Shown: piece by piece, positions 39,002 to 47,857 of the stretch
How positions within the stretch are numbered: the first letter of the stretch is position 1
How the letters are laid out: each line of letters begins with the position of its first letter
Assembly: GCA_018613055.1 (NCBI GenBank)
Contig: JAGGQZ010000017.1
Coordinates: forward strand, 62,001 to 126,000
Origin: Chryseobacterium sp. ISL-80
Lineage (GTDB): Bacteria; Bacillota; Bacilli; Bacillales; Cytobacillaceae
Length of the DNA: 64,000 bases
Reading direction: 5' to 3'
Position numbers and translations under genes: made by a program
The notes under the pieces: generated by a model
Told to the model about the DNA's origin: nothing
The model's input: only the letters and a program-made list of their open reading frames with translations
Database searches by the model: none

Positions 39002-39505
39002 ATGCTATTTAATTCTTGGGATGCTGTCTGGCGTACCCTTATTGTCGGGATCCTTGCATATGCCGCACTTGTTCTTTTATTGCGAGTTTCCGGTAAACGC
39101 ACGCTGTCCAAAATGAATGCTTTCGACCTGGTCGTCACGGTCGCACTTGGTTCTACCCTGGCGACAATCCTTTTGAATAAAAAAGTCGCACTTGTTGAGG
39201 GAGTTTCAGCATTCTTTATTTTAATTGCCCTGCAATATATTGTAGCATGGCTGTCAGTACGTTCAGACGGTTTCAAAAAGCTGATTAAATCGGAGCCGCA
39301 ATTGTTATTTTACCGCGGGAATTTCTTAAAGGAAAAAATCATCAAAGAACGTGTTTTGGAGGTGGAAATCCTTCAGGCAGCGCGTTCCAGCGGCATCAAT
39401 TCAATGGACCAGGTGGAAGCAGTTGTTCTTGAAACAGATGGCAGCATTTCCGTGATCAAAAAATCGGACTCAGAAACGGATACTCTTGCAAGTGTGGATC
39501 AATAA
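39002..39505 (+). CDS. DUF421 family membrane protein (YetF/YrbG-like)
   Basis: A 167-residue membrane protein. Three hydrophobic helices in the first 85 residues (TLIVGILAYAALVLLLRVSG, FDLVVTVALGSTLATILLN, VSAFFILIALQYIVAWLSV) are followed by the cytoplasmic DUF421 domain: SEPQLLFYRGNFLKEKIIKERVLEVEILQAARSSG-type block and VEAVVLETDGSISVIKK. The family includes YetF and the spore-associated YcaP-like proteins; its function is not established. ATG 39002 follows AAGGGGTGATAAA; an upstream frame from 38912 is unsupported. A bidirectional terminator separates it from ggt. Confidence 0.92.
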   Translation: MLFNSWDAVWRTLIVGILAYAALVLLLRVSGKRTLSKMNAFDLVVTVALGSTLATILLNKKVALVEGVSAFFILIALQYIVAWLSVRSDGFKKLIKSEPQLLFYRGNFLKEKIIKERVLEVEILQAARSSGINSMDQVEAVVLETDGSISVIKKSDSETDTLASVDQ

Positions 39506-39539
39506 AAAAGCAGGCTGAAATTTTTCAGCCTGCTTTTTG
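39504..39539. terminator. Bidirectional terminator
   Basis: AAAAGCAGGCTGAAA and TTCAGCCTGCTTTTT pair perfectly around a short T loop. It is shared by the convergent DUF421 and gamma-glutamyltransferase genes. Confidence 0.93.
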
Positions 39540-39543
39540 GTTC

Positions 39544-41235
39544 CTATTCATCCAGTCCTGTCGCTTTGCCTTCCCGGCTGGAATCGGCAGCTCCATGAAG
39601 GACACCTTTTTCACGATCGAATTTGATAGCCTGGACATTTCCAAGCGGGAATGGTCCATCGGCGAATTCAAAGCCCTTTGATTCCATTTCACCTTTTGCT
39701 TCCATACTGATCCCCGACTCCCAGCCAATCAACGGGCCGGTACTATTAAAGATTCTCGGCTCCTCGATTGCCTCTTTCAGGTCCATGCCAAAATCGAGAA
39801 CATTGACAATCGTCTGGAATACGGAGCCGACAATGGTTGGACCGCCTGGCGATCCCAAAGTCAATACAGGCTCATCGTCCTTGAAGACAATGGTAGGCGT
39901 CTTGCAGCTGACAGGCCGTTTTCCTGGCTGGATTTCATTCAGGCCGCCCGGAATGGCATCAAAATCTGTCAGCTCATTATTTAAAACAAACCCATGATCC
40001 TTGACCATGATTCCTGAACCGAACGGGTGCTCAACGGTAGAAGTGCAAGCAACGATATTGCCCCACTTGTCCGTTACCGTGAAATGAGTCGTTTCGCTTC
40101 TCTCTCTTTCAGCCTCAAAAGGCTGGCGGACGATATTAATCTCATTACCATCTCCATAAACCCATGGATTTCCAAAATCAATTGCATCGTTCCTTCGTTC
40201 CCAATTAATCAATTTCCGGCGCTCTGCAAGGTACTCCTCACTCAGCATTCCTTTTAACGGTATATCCCCAAACTCCGGATCACCGGAAAAGGCAATTTTG
40301 TCGGAAAAAGCGATCCTCATCGCTTCTGTGAACAGGTAATACTTTTCCCAAGATTTCACATCATATTTGCTGAGGTCAAAGCCTTCAAGTATCTTTAAAA
40401 TTTGCAGCATCGTGGTTCCGCCGGCACTTGGCATATTGGAAGAAGCAATTTTATAACCTCGATAAGTTCCCCAAACAGGTTCATCAATGGAAATTTCATA
40501 ATCTTTTAAATCTGACATCTCCATGATTCCGCCAAGTTCCTTTAGCGTAGAGATAATAGCTTCGCCGATTTCTCCTTCATAAAAAGCTTCGATGCCATCA
40601 CGCTGTAGGATGCGGAACGTCTTTGCCAGATGCTCCTTCTGGTATACGTCACCTTCTTTAAGCGACTTTCCGCCTGGCATAAATAATTCCCTTGCATGGT
40701 CACCGAGTCGATAATCGAAGGTATTAAGACTTTCTTCCATAATCCAGTTGACCTCTACACCTTTTTCTGCAGCCTGGGCAGCAGGTTCGATTAATTCGGC
40801 AAGCGGTTTTGTTCCATATTCCTTCCTCGCCGCTTCCATCGCTTTCAAAATACCTGGAACCCCGACACCTATAGCATGAGTAGACCGCTTTTTAAACGGA
40901 ATGACTTCGCCTTTTTCATCTAAAAAAAGCTCAGGGTGCGCGGCTTTCGGTGCTCTTGTATGACCATCGAAAATTTTCGTAGTCTTGCTTTCTGCATGAT
41001 AAACCATGAAAAATCCGCTGCCGCCAATGCCTGTCATCATCGGTTCCCCGACATTCAGGCCGAATTGGATCGCGATCGCTGCATCGATTGCGTTCCCGCC
41101 GTCACGAAGTATTTTTTCCGCGGCATTCGTTGCTATAGGGTGCGCTGAAGCAGCCATCGCGATTTTCCCCGTTGCAGTTTCTCTATCATAATCACACCTG
41201 TCAGAGCGTGGTTTAAATTGCTTATCCATTGACAT
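39544..41235 (-). CDS. ggt: Gamma-glutamyltransferase family protein
   Basis: A 563-residue N-terminal-nucleophile hydrolase. The large-subunit part begins MAASAHPIATNAAEKILRDG and contains GGNAIDAAIAIQFGLNVGEPMMTGIGGSGFFMVY. The autoprocessing site and catalytic Thr lie in ERSETTHFTVTDKWGN, and the gamma-glutamyl pocket in GSGIMVKDHGFVLNNELTDFD. Later GSPGGPTIVGSVFQTIVNVLDFGM is conserved. Unlike secreted Bacillus Ggt there is no signal peptide, so it should be intracellular, like B. subtilis YwrD. Gamma-glutamyl hydrolysis of glutathione-like compounds, cephalosporin acylase-like activity or another amide substrate are all possible. Confidence 0.92.
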   Translation of the reverse strand: MSMDKQFKPRSDRCDYDRETATGKIAMAASAHPIATNAAEKILRDGGNAIDAAIAIQFGLNVGEPMMTGIGGSGFFMVYHAESKTTKIFDGHTRAPKAAHPELFLDEKGEVIPFKKRSTHAIGVGVPGILKAMEAARKEYGTKPLAELIEPAAQAAEKGVEVNWIMEESLNTFDYRLGDHARELFMPGGKSLKEGDVYQKEHLAKTFRILQRDGIEAFYEGEIGEAIISTLKELGGIMEMSDLKDYEISIDEPVWGTYRGYKIASSNMPSAGGTTMLQILKILEGFDLSKYDVKSWEKYYLFTEAMRIAFSDKIAFSGDPEFGDIPLKGMLSEEYLAERRKLINWERRNDAIDFGNPWVYGDGNEINIVRQPFEAERERSETTHFTVTDKWGNIVACTSTVEHPFGSGIMVKDHGFVLNNELTDFDAIPGGLNEIQPGKRPVSCKTPTIVFKDDEPVLTLGSPGGPTIVGSVFQTIVNVLDFGMDLKEAIEEPRIFNSTGPLIGWESGISMEAKGEMESKGFEFADGPFPLGNVQAIKFDREKGVLHGAADSSREGKATGLDE

Positions 41236-41324
41236 ATCCTCCTAAATTAACTGACTGTACTAGTTAATACCCTCGTAACTAAATAAAGAAACAAGCAAAT
41301 ATATGGGAAGGTTGACAGCAAAAA

Positions 41325-41355
41325 GCCAGTCCTTTTCCAGGACTGGCTTTAGTAT
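41325..41355 (-). terminator. Terminator of the YtxH-like gene
   Basis: AAAGCCAGTCC and GGACTGGCTTT pair perfectly around TTTTCCA. TTTTGCTG follows on the minus strand. Confidence 0.9.
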
Positions 41356-41364
41356 TCGCTTTAA

Positions 41365-42168
41365 TTAGCGATTGTTATCATTTTTTTGGTTTTCCGGAGA
41401 TACCGTGAAGGCGTTAGATGTATTTCCCAGCCCTGTTGTATCAGACGGCTTGCTTTCCATGCCTGTTGCATACGCATCAGCAGCTTGGTTTGAGCCTGAG
41501 TTAAAAGAACCTGAGTTAGAAGAACCGGATTCAGTTGCAGAATTGACCACCGGGTTGTCCATTGCGGTTGCTCCTGCTTCCTTCACTTTTGATCCTACTT
41601 CCTTCAGCTCATCCTTGGCATCCATCACTGTCTGCACTACGTCTGATGAATTGGACTTCGCCTCATTCATCTTGCTGAATACATCATCATTCAGGCGCTG
41701 GTAAAGGTTTTGCGCATCACTAATCGCTTCTTTTAAAATGCTGGAAGCTTCCCTGAAGCTGCTCATCATTTGTTCCTTCACATCAGAAGGATTGTTCTTT
41801 ACTTCGCTGATGACATTCATGGATGTATCTTTGGCGTTGACGGCCTTGTCCTTCACTTTCGTGCGAGTGTTGGAGTCAAGCATTGCCATTGCTCCGCCGA
41901 TTGCGGCTCCAATCAGCACACCCTTCATCAGCTTGCCGTTTGAAGAAGACTTTGAACTGCTGGAATTGTCAAATGAATAGCTGTTTGAGTAGCCGCCCAT
42001 GGATGAATTGTTTGAATATCCATTTCCCGAATTTGTGCTTGCGTAAGTTGTTGTTCCAGTTGTAGTATCGTAGGATGCATTCTCCGTTGAAGAGTACATA
42101 CTGTTGTTCAAGTTTGAATTGTTGCCCATTGGATTTTGGTTGTTGTTAGAAAGAATATTGTCAGACAT
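41365..42168 (-). CDS. YtxH-like stress protein with Ser/Asn-rich head and tail
   Basis: A 267-residue low-complexity protein. Residues 1-80 are rich in Ser, Asn, Gly and Tyr (NNNQNPMGNNSNLNNSMYSS type). A glycine-alanine hydrophobic helix GKLMKGVLIGAAIGGAMAML follows, as in YtxH/YtxG general stress proteins. It continues with an amphipathic helical region of Lys, Asp and Met (VKDKAVNAKDTSMNVISEV, LNDDVFSKMNEAKSNSSDV). The tail is again Ser/Gly/Asn-rich. The hydrophobic segment may insert into the membrane. The family is commonly sigma-B-controlled in Bacillus, but no promoter was assigned. GGAGG precedes ATG 42168. Function is unknown. Confidence 0.85.
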   Translation of the reverse strand: MSDNILSNNNQNPMGNNSNLNNSMYSSTENASYDTTTGTTTYASTNSGNGYSNNSSMGGYSNSYSFDNSSSSKSSSNGKLMKGVLIGAAIGGAMAMLDSNTRTKVKDKAVNAKDTSMNVISEVKNNPSDVKEQMMSSFREASSILKEAISDAQNLYQRLNDDVFSKMNEAKSNSSDVVQTVMDAKDELKEVGSKVKEAGATAMDNPVVNSATESGSSNSGSFNSGSNQAADAYATGMESKPSDTTGLGNTSNAFTVSPENQKNDNNR

Positions 42169-42291
42169 AATCTATTTCCTCCTTAATTTTTGGTGAGTTA
42201 ATTTGTTATGTCTATCTAATTCCCGGCATGTACAGCAGTTAAACAGGATATATCTGCCTTTTGTCAAGAGGAAAAAATTACTAGCCATCAA

Positions 42292-42327
42292 TAAAAAAAG
42301 CCTGGCTTCTTTTCAGAAAGCCAGGTT
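42292..42327 (-). terminator. Terminator of the YfkD-like gene
   Basis: On the minus strand CCTGGCTT and AAGCCAGG pair around TCTGAAAAG, followed by CTTTTTTTATT. A second weaker CCTGG/CCAGG hairpin lies between it and the stop at 42372. Confidence 0.85.
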
Positions 42328-42371
42328 CATTACCTGGTTTCTTTTAGACACCAGGCGTCTTTTATTAAAAA

Positions 42372-43205
42372 TTATCTCGGCCGTTCACTGGAAACGAATC
42401 CAAAGCTGACATGGTCCTGAACCGGTATCCATGCTCCAATCCCCTGTGAAACAACATTTTTGACAACGATGAATTTCTTGCTGCCTTTTAGCATCAAGTA
42501 TACTTCGCCATATGTGACCTTGCCTTTTTCATTGATTGCTGGTGCATAGGCATAAAGATAACCGAGACGCTTCGGCTGGATATTGTAGATATGGTCTTTT
42601 TTCGTACCGGCTCCGACAATCGTTTCAAACGCAAGCGGCAGACCTGATTTCTTTGCTGCTTGTAACAGCATCATTTTCTGTACATCCTCGGCATTTTTGA
42701 TTTTCGCCGTTAAACCGCCCTTCACAACTTTTTGCTGCTCTTGAACATAATGGATTTGATAAATAGCATTCCCGCCACGATTGTCAAAATAATTCGTATT
42801 GATTTTCTGGAATTCCCAGTTCGGCGAGGTCTCTTGCGACTCATAATTCAACGGCCACTCACCAAGGTAAACAATCGCCCGGTAGCCGATCGCGAATGGA
42901 GTGCTGTTAATGGATGTTTCATTCAGCATCCGTATCAAATCAGGATTCTCGATCTTCACCTTCGACGTTTTAATCAAATTCTTGGTCAGCTCACTTGGCT
43001 GGAGGAAAGGCAGGTCTTCAGTCGGGTTCGGATACGTATTATCCTTCGTGATATTCATGACTGAATTCGGAATCACATACTTCGTATTTTCCGCCTGCTT
43101 CGGCTGAGGAGCTTTTTTCGCCTTCCCTTCCTCAGCAAACCCAACCGCTAAAATAGACATCATGAACACCATCGTCATAACAAGGATAGCTGCTACTTTT
43201 TTCAT
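42372..43205 (-). CDS. yfkD: YfkD family secreted protein
   Basis: A 277-residue exported protein. A signal peptide (MKKVAAILVMTMVFMMSILA, GFAEE) is followed by a basic linker and the YfkD domain: VIPNSVMNITKDNTYPNPTE, DLPFLQPSELTKNLI, FAIGYRAIVYLGEWPLNYES, NYFDNRGGNAIYQIHYVQEQ and GGLTAKIKNAEDVQKMMLLQ. These blocks match the Bacillus YfkD family from memory, with no known activity; in B. subtilis it is a sigma-F/stress-linked gene of the yfk region. It lies here near yczE-, cax(yfkE)- and yfkK-like genes, recalling yfk synteny. GAAAGGAGT precedes ATG 43205. Confidence 0.88.
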   Translation of the reverse strand: MKKVAAILVMTMVFMMSILAVGFAEEGKAKKAPQPKQAENTKYVIPNSVMNITKDNTYPNPTEDLPFLQPSELTKNLIKTSKVKIENPDLIRMLNETSINSTPFAIGYRAIVYLGEWPLNYESQETSPNWEFQKINTNYFDNRGGNAIYQIHYVQEQQKVVKGGLTAKIKNAEDVQKMMLLQAAKKSGLPLAFETIVGAGTKKDHIYNIQPKRLGYLYAYAPAINEKGKVTYGEVYLMLKGSKKFIVVKNVVSQGIGAWIPVQDHVSFGFVSSERPR

Positions 43206-43293
43206 CGGTGTATACTCCTTTCACTACAGGAAACTTTTAAGTTTGTTCATAGTGTTTTCGGAGTTCCGCCTCTTTATCCAAAGTTTGTTGAAA

Positions 43294-43327
43294 AAAAAGA
43301 GGCTCTGCCAGATGAGCAGAACCTCAG
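43294..43327 (-). terminator. Terminator of the YczE-like gene
   Basis: On the minus strand GAGGTTCTGCTC and GGCAGAGCCTC pair with small mismatches around ATCT. TTTTTTTTC follows. Confidence 0.8.
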
Positions 43328-43343
43328 GAATTATATGAAAGAA

Positions 43344-43961
43344 CTAACGCGCCGATGTAAGCAGCTTATTATATAATTTCTCACAATAAGGATAGAACAA
43401 TTGAATCAACGGCCCGATTGCGAATGTCACAATCAACGTCCCAATCCCGATCGGTCCCTTGAAGATGAACGCCGCCGACAGAGCAATCACCTCACCAAGC
43501 GTCTTCGCTGCCATTAAGTTCAGATTGAATCGTTCCCTTAATGCCATCATGAAGTTGTCAATCGGAATCAACGGGAATCTCGGCTGCAGATAGACCGCCA
43601 GACCGAAGCTCAACGCCACCATCCCGAGAAGGAATACCCCAAACTGCTTCCCATAACCGGATACCAACATATCATCGAACACTCGCAATAACCAGAAATC
43701 AATCAGCAGCCCCGTGATAAGCAGCGTAATGATTGCAGCAATATCCGGGCGTCTTTTTACCAGGGAGGCATTGAGGAAAATCATGATGATCCCGACAATG
43801 ACAACCCAGCTGCCAGGCGTCAGTCCCACCGTCTTCGAAAGACCCACATTGAGCGCATCCCACGCGCCCGTCCCCAAATTCGCTTTAATCGTCATCGATA
43901 TACCAAATGATAAGATGATTAATCCAATGATAAAAAATAAAGTGCGATAAACAAAAGCCAT
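43344..43961 (-). CDS. YczE/YyaS/YitT family membrane protein
   Basis: A 205-residue integral membrane protein with five hydrophobic segments: TLFFIIGLIILSFGISMTIK, GSWVVIVGIIMIFLNASLV, IAAIITLLITGLLIDFWLL, FGVFLLGMVALSFGLAVYLQ and GVIALSAAFIF-like. The loop NLGTGAWDALNVGLS is diagnostic for the YczE group. In B. subtilis YczE affects non-ribosomal peptide (bacillomycin/surfactin) production by an unknown mechanism. ATG 43961 follows GAAGGAG; the 13-codon longer frame lacks a good site. It is monocistronic and preceded by the family C repeat array. Confidence 0.9.
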   Translation of the reverse strand: MAFVYRTLFFIIGLIILSFGISMTIKANLGTGAWDALNVGLSKTVGLTPGSWVVIVGIIMIFLNASLVKRRPDIAAIITLLITGLLIDFWLLRVFDDMLVSGYGKQFGVFLLGMVALSFGLAVYLQPRFPLIPIDNFMMALRERFNLNLMAAKTLGEVIALSAAFIFKGPIGIGTLIVTFAIGPLIQLFYPYCEKLYNKLLTSAR

Positions 43962-43989
43962 ATTCCGTATTCTCCTTCTATTGAACCTG

Positions 43990-44530
43990 CTATTGGACAT
44001 TTTGATTGCTCCCAGGCTCTGAAATGTCCTTTAAACTGCTTTTCTTGGACATTTTGGCTGTTCCAACGCTTCGAAATGTCCTTTAAACCGCTTTTCTTGG
44101 ACATTTTGGCTGCTACAACGCTCCGAAATGTCCTTTAAACTGCTTTTCTTGGACATTTTTGTGGCTCCAACGCTCGGAAATGTCCTTTAAACTGCTTTCT
44201 TGGACATTTTGATTGCTCCAACACTCCGAAATGTCCTTTAAACTGCTTTTCTTGGACATTTTGGCTGCTACAACGCTCCGAAATGTCCTTTAAACCGCTT
44301 TTCTTGGACATTTTGATTGCTTCAACACTCCGAAATGTCCTTTAAACCGCTTTTCTTGGACATTTTGGCTGCTACAACGCTCGGAAATGTCCTTTAAACT
44401 GCTTTTCTTGGACATTGTGATTGCTTCAACACTCCGAAATGTCCTTTAAACTGCTTTTCTTGGACATTTTTGTGGCTCCAACACTCCGAAATATCCTTTA
44501 AACTGCTTTACTTGGACATTTTGACTTTGC
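43990..44530. repeat. Tandem hairpin array, family C (eleven units, 52-bp period)
   Basis: TTGGACATT begins at 43993, 44045, 44097, 44149, 44200, 44252, 44304, 44356, 44408, 44460 and 44512: ten intervals, nine of 52 and one of 51 bp. Each unit pairs GGACATTT with AAATGTCC around a 17-base variable loop of two main types (TGGCTGCTACAACGCTCCG and TGATTGCTTCAACACTCCG), followed by TTTAAACTGCTTTTC. The array fills the gap between cax and the YczE-like gene; its ORFs are artefacts of the repeat. Confidence 0.93.
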
Positions 44531-44608
44531 CTTGCCTCATAATGTCCATGAAAAACTCTATAGTTGATAAATCCTCGTTGTTCCAGGGTGAAGCTTGTTC
44601 TTTTTACA

Positions 44609-44645
44609 GCGAAAAAAGAACCCTGTCCTCTCGGAACAGAGTTCA
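44609..44645 (-). terminator. Terminator of the Ca2+/H+ exchanger gene
   Basis: On the minus strand GAACTCTGT and ACAGGGTTC pair with one mismatch around TCCGAGAGG, followed by TTTTTTCGC. Confidence 0.85.
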
Positions 44646-44659
44646 TTAGTTCTATTATA

Positions 44660-45721
44660 TTAAAGCAGGTAAAATCCAATTCCCATTATAACATAGGCAC
44701 CTAAAAGTGTAAGCCCTTCAAACCAGTTTGTTTCACCGTCGTTGGCAATGCTGATGGCAAGGAGCACGGCAACTGCCATCGAAACCATTTCTGGCATTGA
44801 GAATACCAGTGGCATACTCGTTTCAAACATCAACGAAACTAACACGAGAACGGGTGCCACAAACATAGCCACCTGCAAAGTCGATCCCACGGCAATTTCA
44901 ACCGCGACGTCCATTTTGTTTTTGTAAGCCATGATGATAGCGGAGGCGTGCTCGGCTGCATTACCGACGATCGCAACGATAATGACCCCGATAAATAATT
45001 CAGACCAGCCAAAAGATTCACCGACAGTCTCGAAGGTGTGAACAAGATTCTCGGCAACGTAGGCAACTGCAACGGTTGCTGCAAGCAAAATCGTAATTGC
45101 TTTGCCCTTGCTCCATTCTGGTTCTTCCTCGTGGTGCTCGGTTCCAGCCTCATTTTTTGGCTGATAAACGCCTCGGTGGGTGACAAGCTTAAAAAATAGT
45201 GCAGCAAGATACAGCGCAATCAGGATAATCGAGATCCCGACACTCAGGCTGAGCGTCCTGCTTTCGTTCATATCCATCGCAAATACTTCAGGAATGACGA
45301 AGGCCACAATGACAGCAAAAATCAAAAGAGCCGAATTATGTCTGGCGTCATGCACGTTGAAGTGCTGCCGTTTGAACTTCAGTCCTCCAACAAAAAAGGA
45401 TAATCCGGCTACAAGCAGGAGGTTGCCTAACACGGACCCTGTCAGCGAGGCTAGTACAACCCCAATCAGCCCCGCTTTTAATGCAAAAATGGAAATGATC
45501 AATTCCACCGCATTGCCGAAGGTCGCATTCAGCAAGCCGCCAATCCTCGGCCCCGTTACAATTGCCAGACTTTCTGTTGCCCGGCCCATATAGCTGGCCA
45601 GGGCTATAATCGTCAAACAGTAAATGATAAACAACAAAACGCTCGACCAATGCATTAGAGTTCCGATAACAGATAACGGAACACCGATGAAGGTTAAAAT
45701 CATAAAAATCTTATTCGCCAT
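44660..45721 (-). CDS. cax: Calcium/proton exchanger (CaxA/ChaA family)
   Basis: A 353-residue cation/Ca2+ exchanger with about ten to eleven membrane helices. The two inverted alpha-repeats are visible as GGLLNATFGNAVELIISIFALK and VAIVGNAAEHASAIIMAYKNKMD-type segments, each with the essential acidic residue (NAVEL, NAAEH). An acidic loop (EAGTEHHEEEPEWSKGK) separates the halves. B. subtilis YfkE is the close functional model, extruding Ca2+ from the cytoplasm using the proton gradient. AAAGGA precedes ATG 45721. Neighbouring yfkD- and yfkK-like genes support the YfkE assignment. Confidence 0.93.
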   Translation of the reverse strand: MANKIFMILTFIGVPLSVIGTLMHWSSVLLFIIYCLTIIALASYMGRATESLAIVTGPRIGGLLNATFGNAVELIISIFALKAGLIGVVLASLTGSVLGNLLLVAGLSFFVGGLKFKRQHFNVHDARHNSALLIFAVIVAFVIPEVFAMDMNESRTLSLSVGISIILIALYLAALFFKLVTHRGVYQPKNEAGTEHHEEEPEWSKGKAITILLAATVAVAYVAENLVHTFETVGESFGWSELFIGVIIVAIVGNAAEHASAIIMAYKNKMDVAVEIAVGSTLQVAMFVAPVLVLVSLMFETSMPLVFSMPEMVSMAVAVLLAISIANDGETNWFEGLTLLGAYVIMGIGFYLL

Positions 45722-45865
45722 AGTTAATCCTTTCTATGTAGCTTTTATTGTTTTTTCAATATCTGTACCCCTTTTTGTTCATTGTTAGTCACTTTATGCA
45801 AAAGTCCATAAATGAATGAAGGTAATTGCGAAGAAAAAACAAAACCAAGGAAAGGTGACTACTCA

Positions 45866-46249
45866 TTATACGATTTCAAACGTTTCTTCAACCTCGATGC
45901 TCCCAACCACAGATTGGACCATCGAGCAGTTTTTCCTTGTCAGCACCATTGCTTTCTCGATTTTCTTTTCATCGAGATTGCTTCCGGCAATGCGAAAATG
46001 GACGGTGATTTTGCTGACTCGGTTTGCTTCTTCTTCAACTCGTTCAGCTTCCGCCGTGATGTGGATATCCTCGATTTCCATCCTCATTTTCTCCAGAACC
46101 TTGCGCAGGACGCCGCCGCTGCAGACCGCTACTGAAGAAACGAGCAATTGGTAAGGCCTGAATCCATATTCATCATCCCCGGCAATGTCCAGTCTTCCAA
46201 AACCTGTTTCTGTATAAAAACCAACCTCTGGCTTCATTTTAAATTCCAT
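45866..46249 (-). CDS. OsmC family protein
   Basis: A 127-residue OsmC/Ohr-fold protein, normally a homodimer that reduces organic hydroperoxides with two cysteines. The first Cys lies in LLVSSVAVCSGGVLRKVLEK and the second in VLTRKNCSMVQSVVGSIEV, matching the family positions, although the first motif has CSGG instead of CxxxT. The N-terminal strand region (MKPEVGFYTETGFGRLDIAG) is shortened. It resembles Bacillus YhfA-like OsmC proteins of unknown substrate rather than OhrA. It is divergent from the MFS gene at 46399. Peroxidase activity is plausible but not proven. Confidence 0.9.
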   Translation of the reverse strand: MEFKMKPEVGFYTETGFGRLDIAGDDEYGFRPYQLLVSSVAVCSGGVLRKVLEKMRMEIEDIHITAEAERVEEEANRVSKITVHFRIAGSNLDEKKIEKAMVLTRKNCSMVQSVVGSIEVEETFEIV

Positions 46250-46398
46250 TTGACTCTCTCCTTTTTAACTAGAAATATTTCCCTGACACAAAGAAGATTA
46301 CACTATTTTACCTGTAATTAAAAATAAAAAAACATTGCACATAAAAATTTATATCGTTAACATCAAAAGAGTATCAATACTCAGGGAGATTTTGAATC

Positions 46399-47577
46399 AT
46401 GAATCTAAGCATAAAACTTCGTTTCTGGATCCTCGTCAGCATCGTTGCCATCTCGGGATTTTCCCAGGGGATGCTGCTGCCATTGATTGCGATCATCTTT
46501 GAACAGGATGGCGTGTCATCATCGATGAATGGCTTGCACGCGACAGGATTGTATATTGGCATCTTGATTGCTTCACCGCTGATGGAAGCGCCGCTGCGCA
46601 GATTCGGCTACAAGCCGATCATTCTTATCGGCGGCTTACTCGTTGCGGTTTCGCTGGCATTCTTTCCTTTATGGAAATCGTTCTGGTTCTGGTTTATCTT
46701 AAGGCTTGCCATCGGGATTGGCGACCATATGCTCCATTTTGCCACCCAGACATGGATTACATCCTTTTCGGAAAAAGAGCGGATCGGAAGGAATATTTCA
46801 ATCTATGGATTATTTTTCGGGCTGGGATTCGCAGCTGGCCCATTGATGATCGGGCTTGTAAAAATAAATACTGCTCTGCCATTCATCCTTTCATCTGCCA
46901 TCAGCCTTGCTGCCTGGCTTACGGTGTGGCTGCTGAAAAATGAACGGCCTGAACATGACACTGACAGTACTTCTTTCTTCGGTACCATGAAGAGGTTCGG
47001 AAAGGTGTTTAAATACGCCTGGGTCGCTTTCCTTCCTCCCTTCGGCTATGGATTTTTGGAAGCAAGCCTTAACGGAAACTTCCCGGTGTACGCGATGAGA
47101 TCTGGAATCGGTGTCGACGCAGTCGCTCTCCTGCTTCCCGCCTTTGCCATTGGCGGCATCCTCTCACAGCTTCCACTTGGGATTTTGAGTGATAAGCTCG
47201 GGCGGCGAAATGTATTGATAACCGTTACCCTGTCCGGCTTCATCTCTATTACCGCAGCCGGTTTGCTGGAGAATTCGACGATCGGTCTGCTGATCTGTTT
47301 CTTTTTAGCCGGGACGCTTGTGGGATCAACTTTTTCGCTTGGAATCAGTTATATGGCCGACCTGCTGCCAAAGTCGCTTCTTCCGGCAGGCAACCTGATG
47401 TGCGGCATTTTCTTCAGTTTCGGCAGCATCAGCGGCCCGTTCATTGGAGGACTGGCCATCCAATGGCTGAAAGGCATTAGCTTCTTTTATGTTATCAGCA
47501 CGATGCTGCTGTTGATTTTCATCGCACTGGTCGCCGTCCGACATGACGCGTCTGAACAGCAGGCAAAATCTGCATAA
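46399..47577 (+). CDS. MFS transporter
   Basis: A 392-residue major facilitator with 12 predicted helices. The N-terminal half shows GFSQGMLLPLIAIIFEQDGV, the loop MEAPLRRFGYKPIILIGGLL and an acidic FWFILRLAIGIGDHMLHFATQTW helix. The middle loop (KNERPEHDTDSTSFFGTMKRF) joins the halves. The second half has LPLGILSDKLGRRNVLITVTL, the repeat of the MFS loop motif. AGGGAG lies 9 bases before the ATG. It resembles the YcaD/UMF/quinolone-type Bacillus permeases. No adjacent enzyme hints at a substrate. Confidence 0.92.
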   Translation: MNLSIKLRFWILVSIVAISGFSQGMLLPLIAIIFEQDGVSSSMNGLHATGLYIGILIASPLMEAPLRRFGYKPIILIGGLLVAVSLAFFPLWKSFWFWFILRLAIGIGDHMLHFATQTWITSFSEKERIGRNISIYGLFFGLGFAAGPLMIGLVKINTALPFILSSAISLAAWLTVWLLKNERPEHDTDSTSFFGTMKRFGKVFKYAWVAFLPPFGYGFLEASLNGNFPVYAMRSGIGVDAVALLLPAFAIGGILSQLPLGILSDKLGRRNVLITVTLSGFISITAAGLLENSTIGLLICFFLAGTLVGSTFSLGISYMADLLPKSLLPAGNLMCGIFFSFGSISGPFIGGLAIQWLKGISFFYVISTMLLLIFIALVAVRHDASEQQAKSA

Positions 47578-47582
47578 TAACA

Positions 47583-47758
47583 AAAAGCGCAAGTGCCTCG
47601 TTTAGCCCCGACAAGCGCTCGAGGACCTTACAGTGAAGTCGTTCTTTGACTTCATTGGCAGGATCGAAGCGTCTCGAGCTGCTCAAAGCTAACGCTTATC
47701 GCAAGATACTCGAAGAAGCCAACTCGGTGAGGAAAACTGGCTAGGCGCTGGAGCTGGA
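47583..47758. repeat. Dispersed palindromic intergenic element, copy 2 (with insertion)
   Basis: The second copy of the element at 38444. It starts AAAGCGCAAGTGCCTCGTTT, contains CCCCGACAAGCGCTCGAGGA, GTGAAGTCGTTCTTTGACTT and ATCGAAGCGTCTCGAG, and ends GGCTAGGCGCTGGAGCTGGA. Relative to copy 1 it carries about 60 extra bases (CTGCTCAAAGCTAACGCTTA onward) before the terminal arm. It lies just after the MFS stop. Confidence 0.85.
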
Positions 47759-47814
47759 TTAAGACAACCATACTAATTATCCACACCTAATTAATCTAAT
47801 AATTCCTGTACAAC

Positions 47815-47857
47815 GAGAAACAGCCTCCCTATTTGGCAGGGAGGCTGTTTTTTTTAC
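47815..47857. terminator. Bidirectional terminator overlapping the EamA gene end
   Basis: AAACAGCCTCCC and GGGAGGCTGTTT pair perfectly around TATTTGGCA with a run of T after it on the plus strand. The downstream arm overlaps the last codons of the minus-strand transporter. Confidence 0.85.

Noticed and set aside
44446-44679. 77-residue minus-strand ORF at the end of family C
   Set aside because: It is built mainly of repeat units and the terminator of the exchanger gene, with no start signal.
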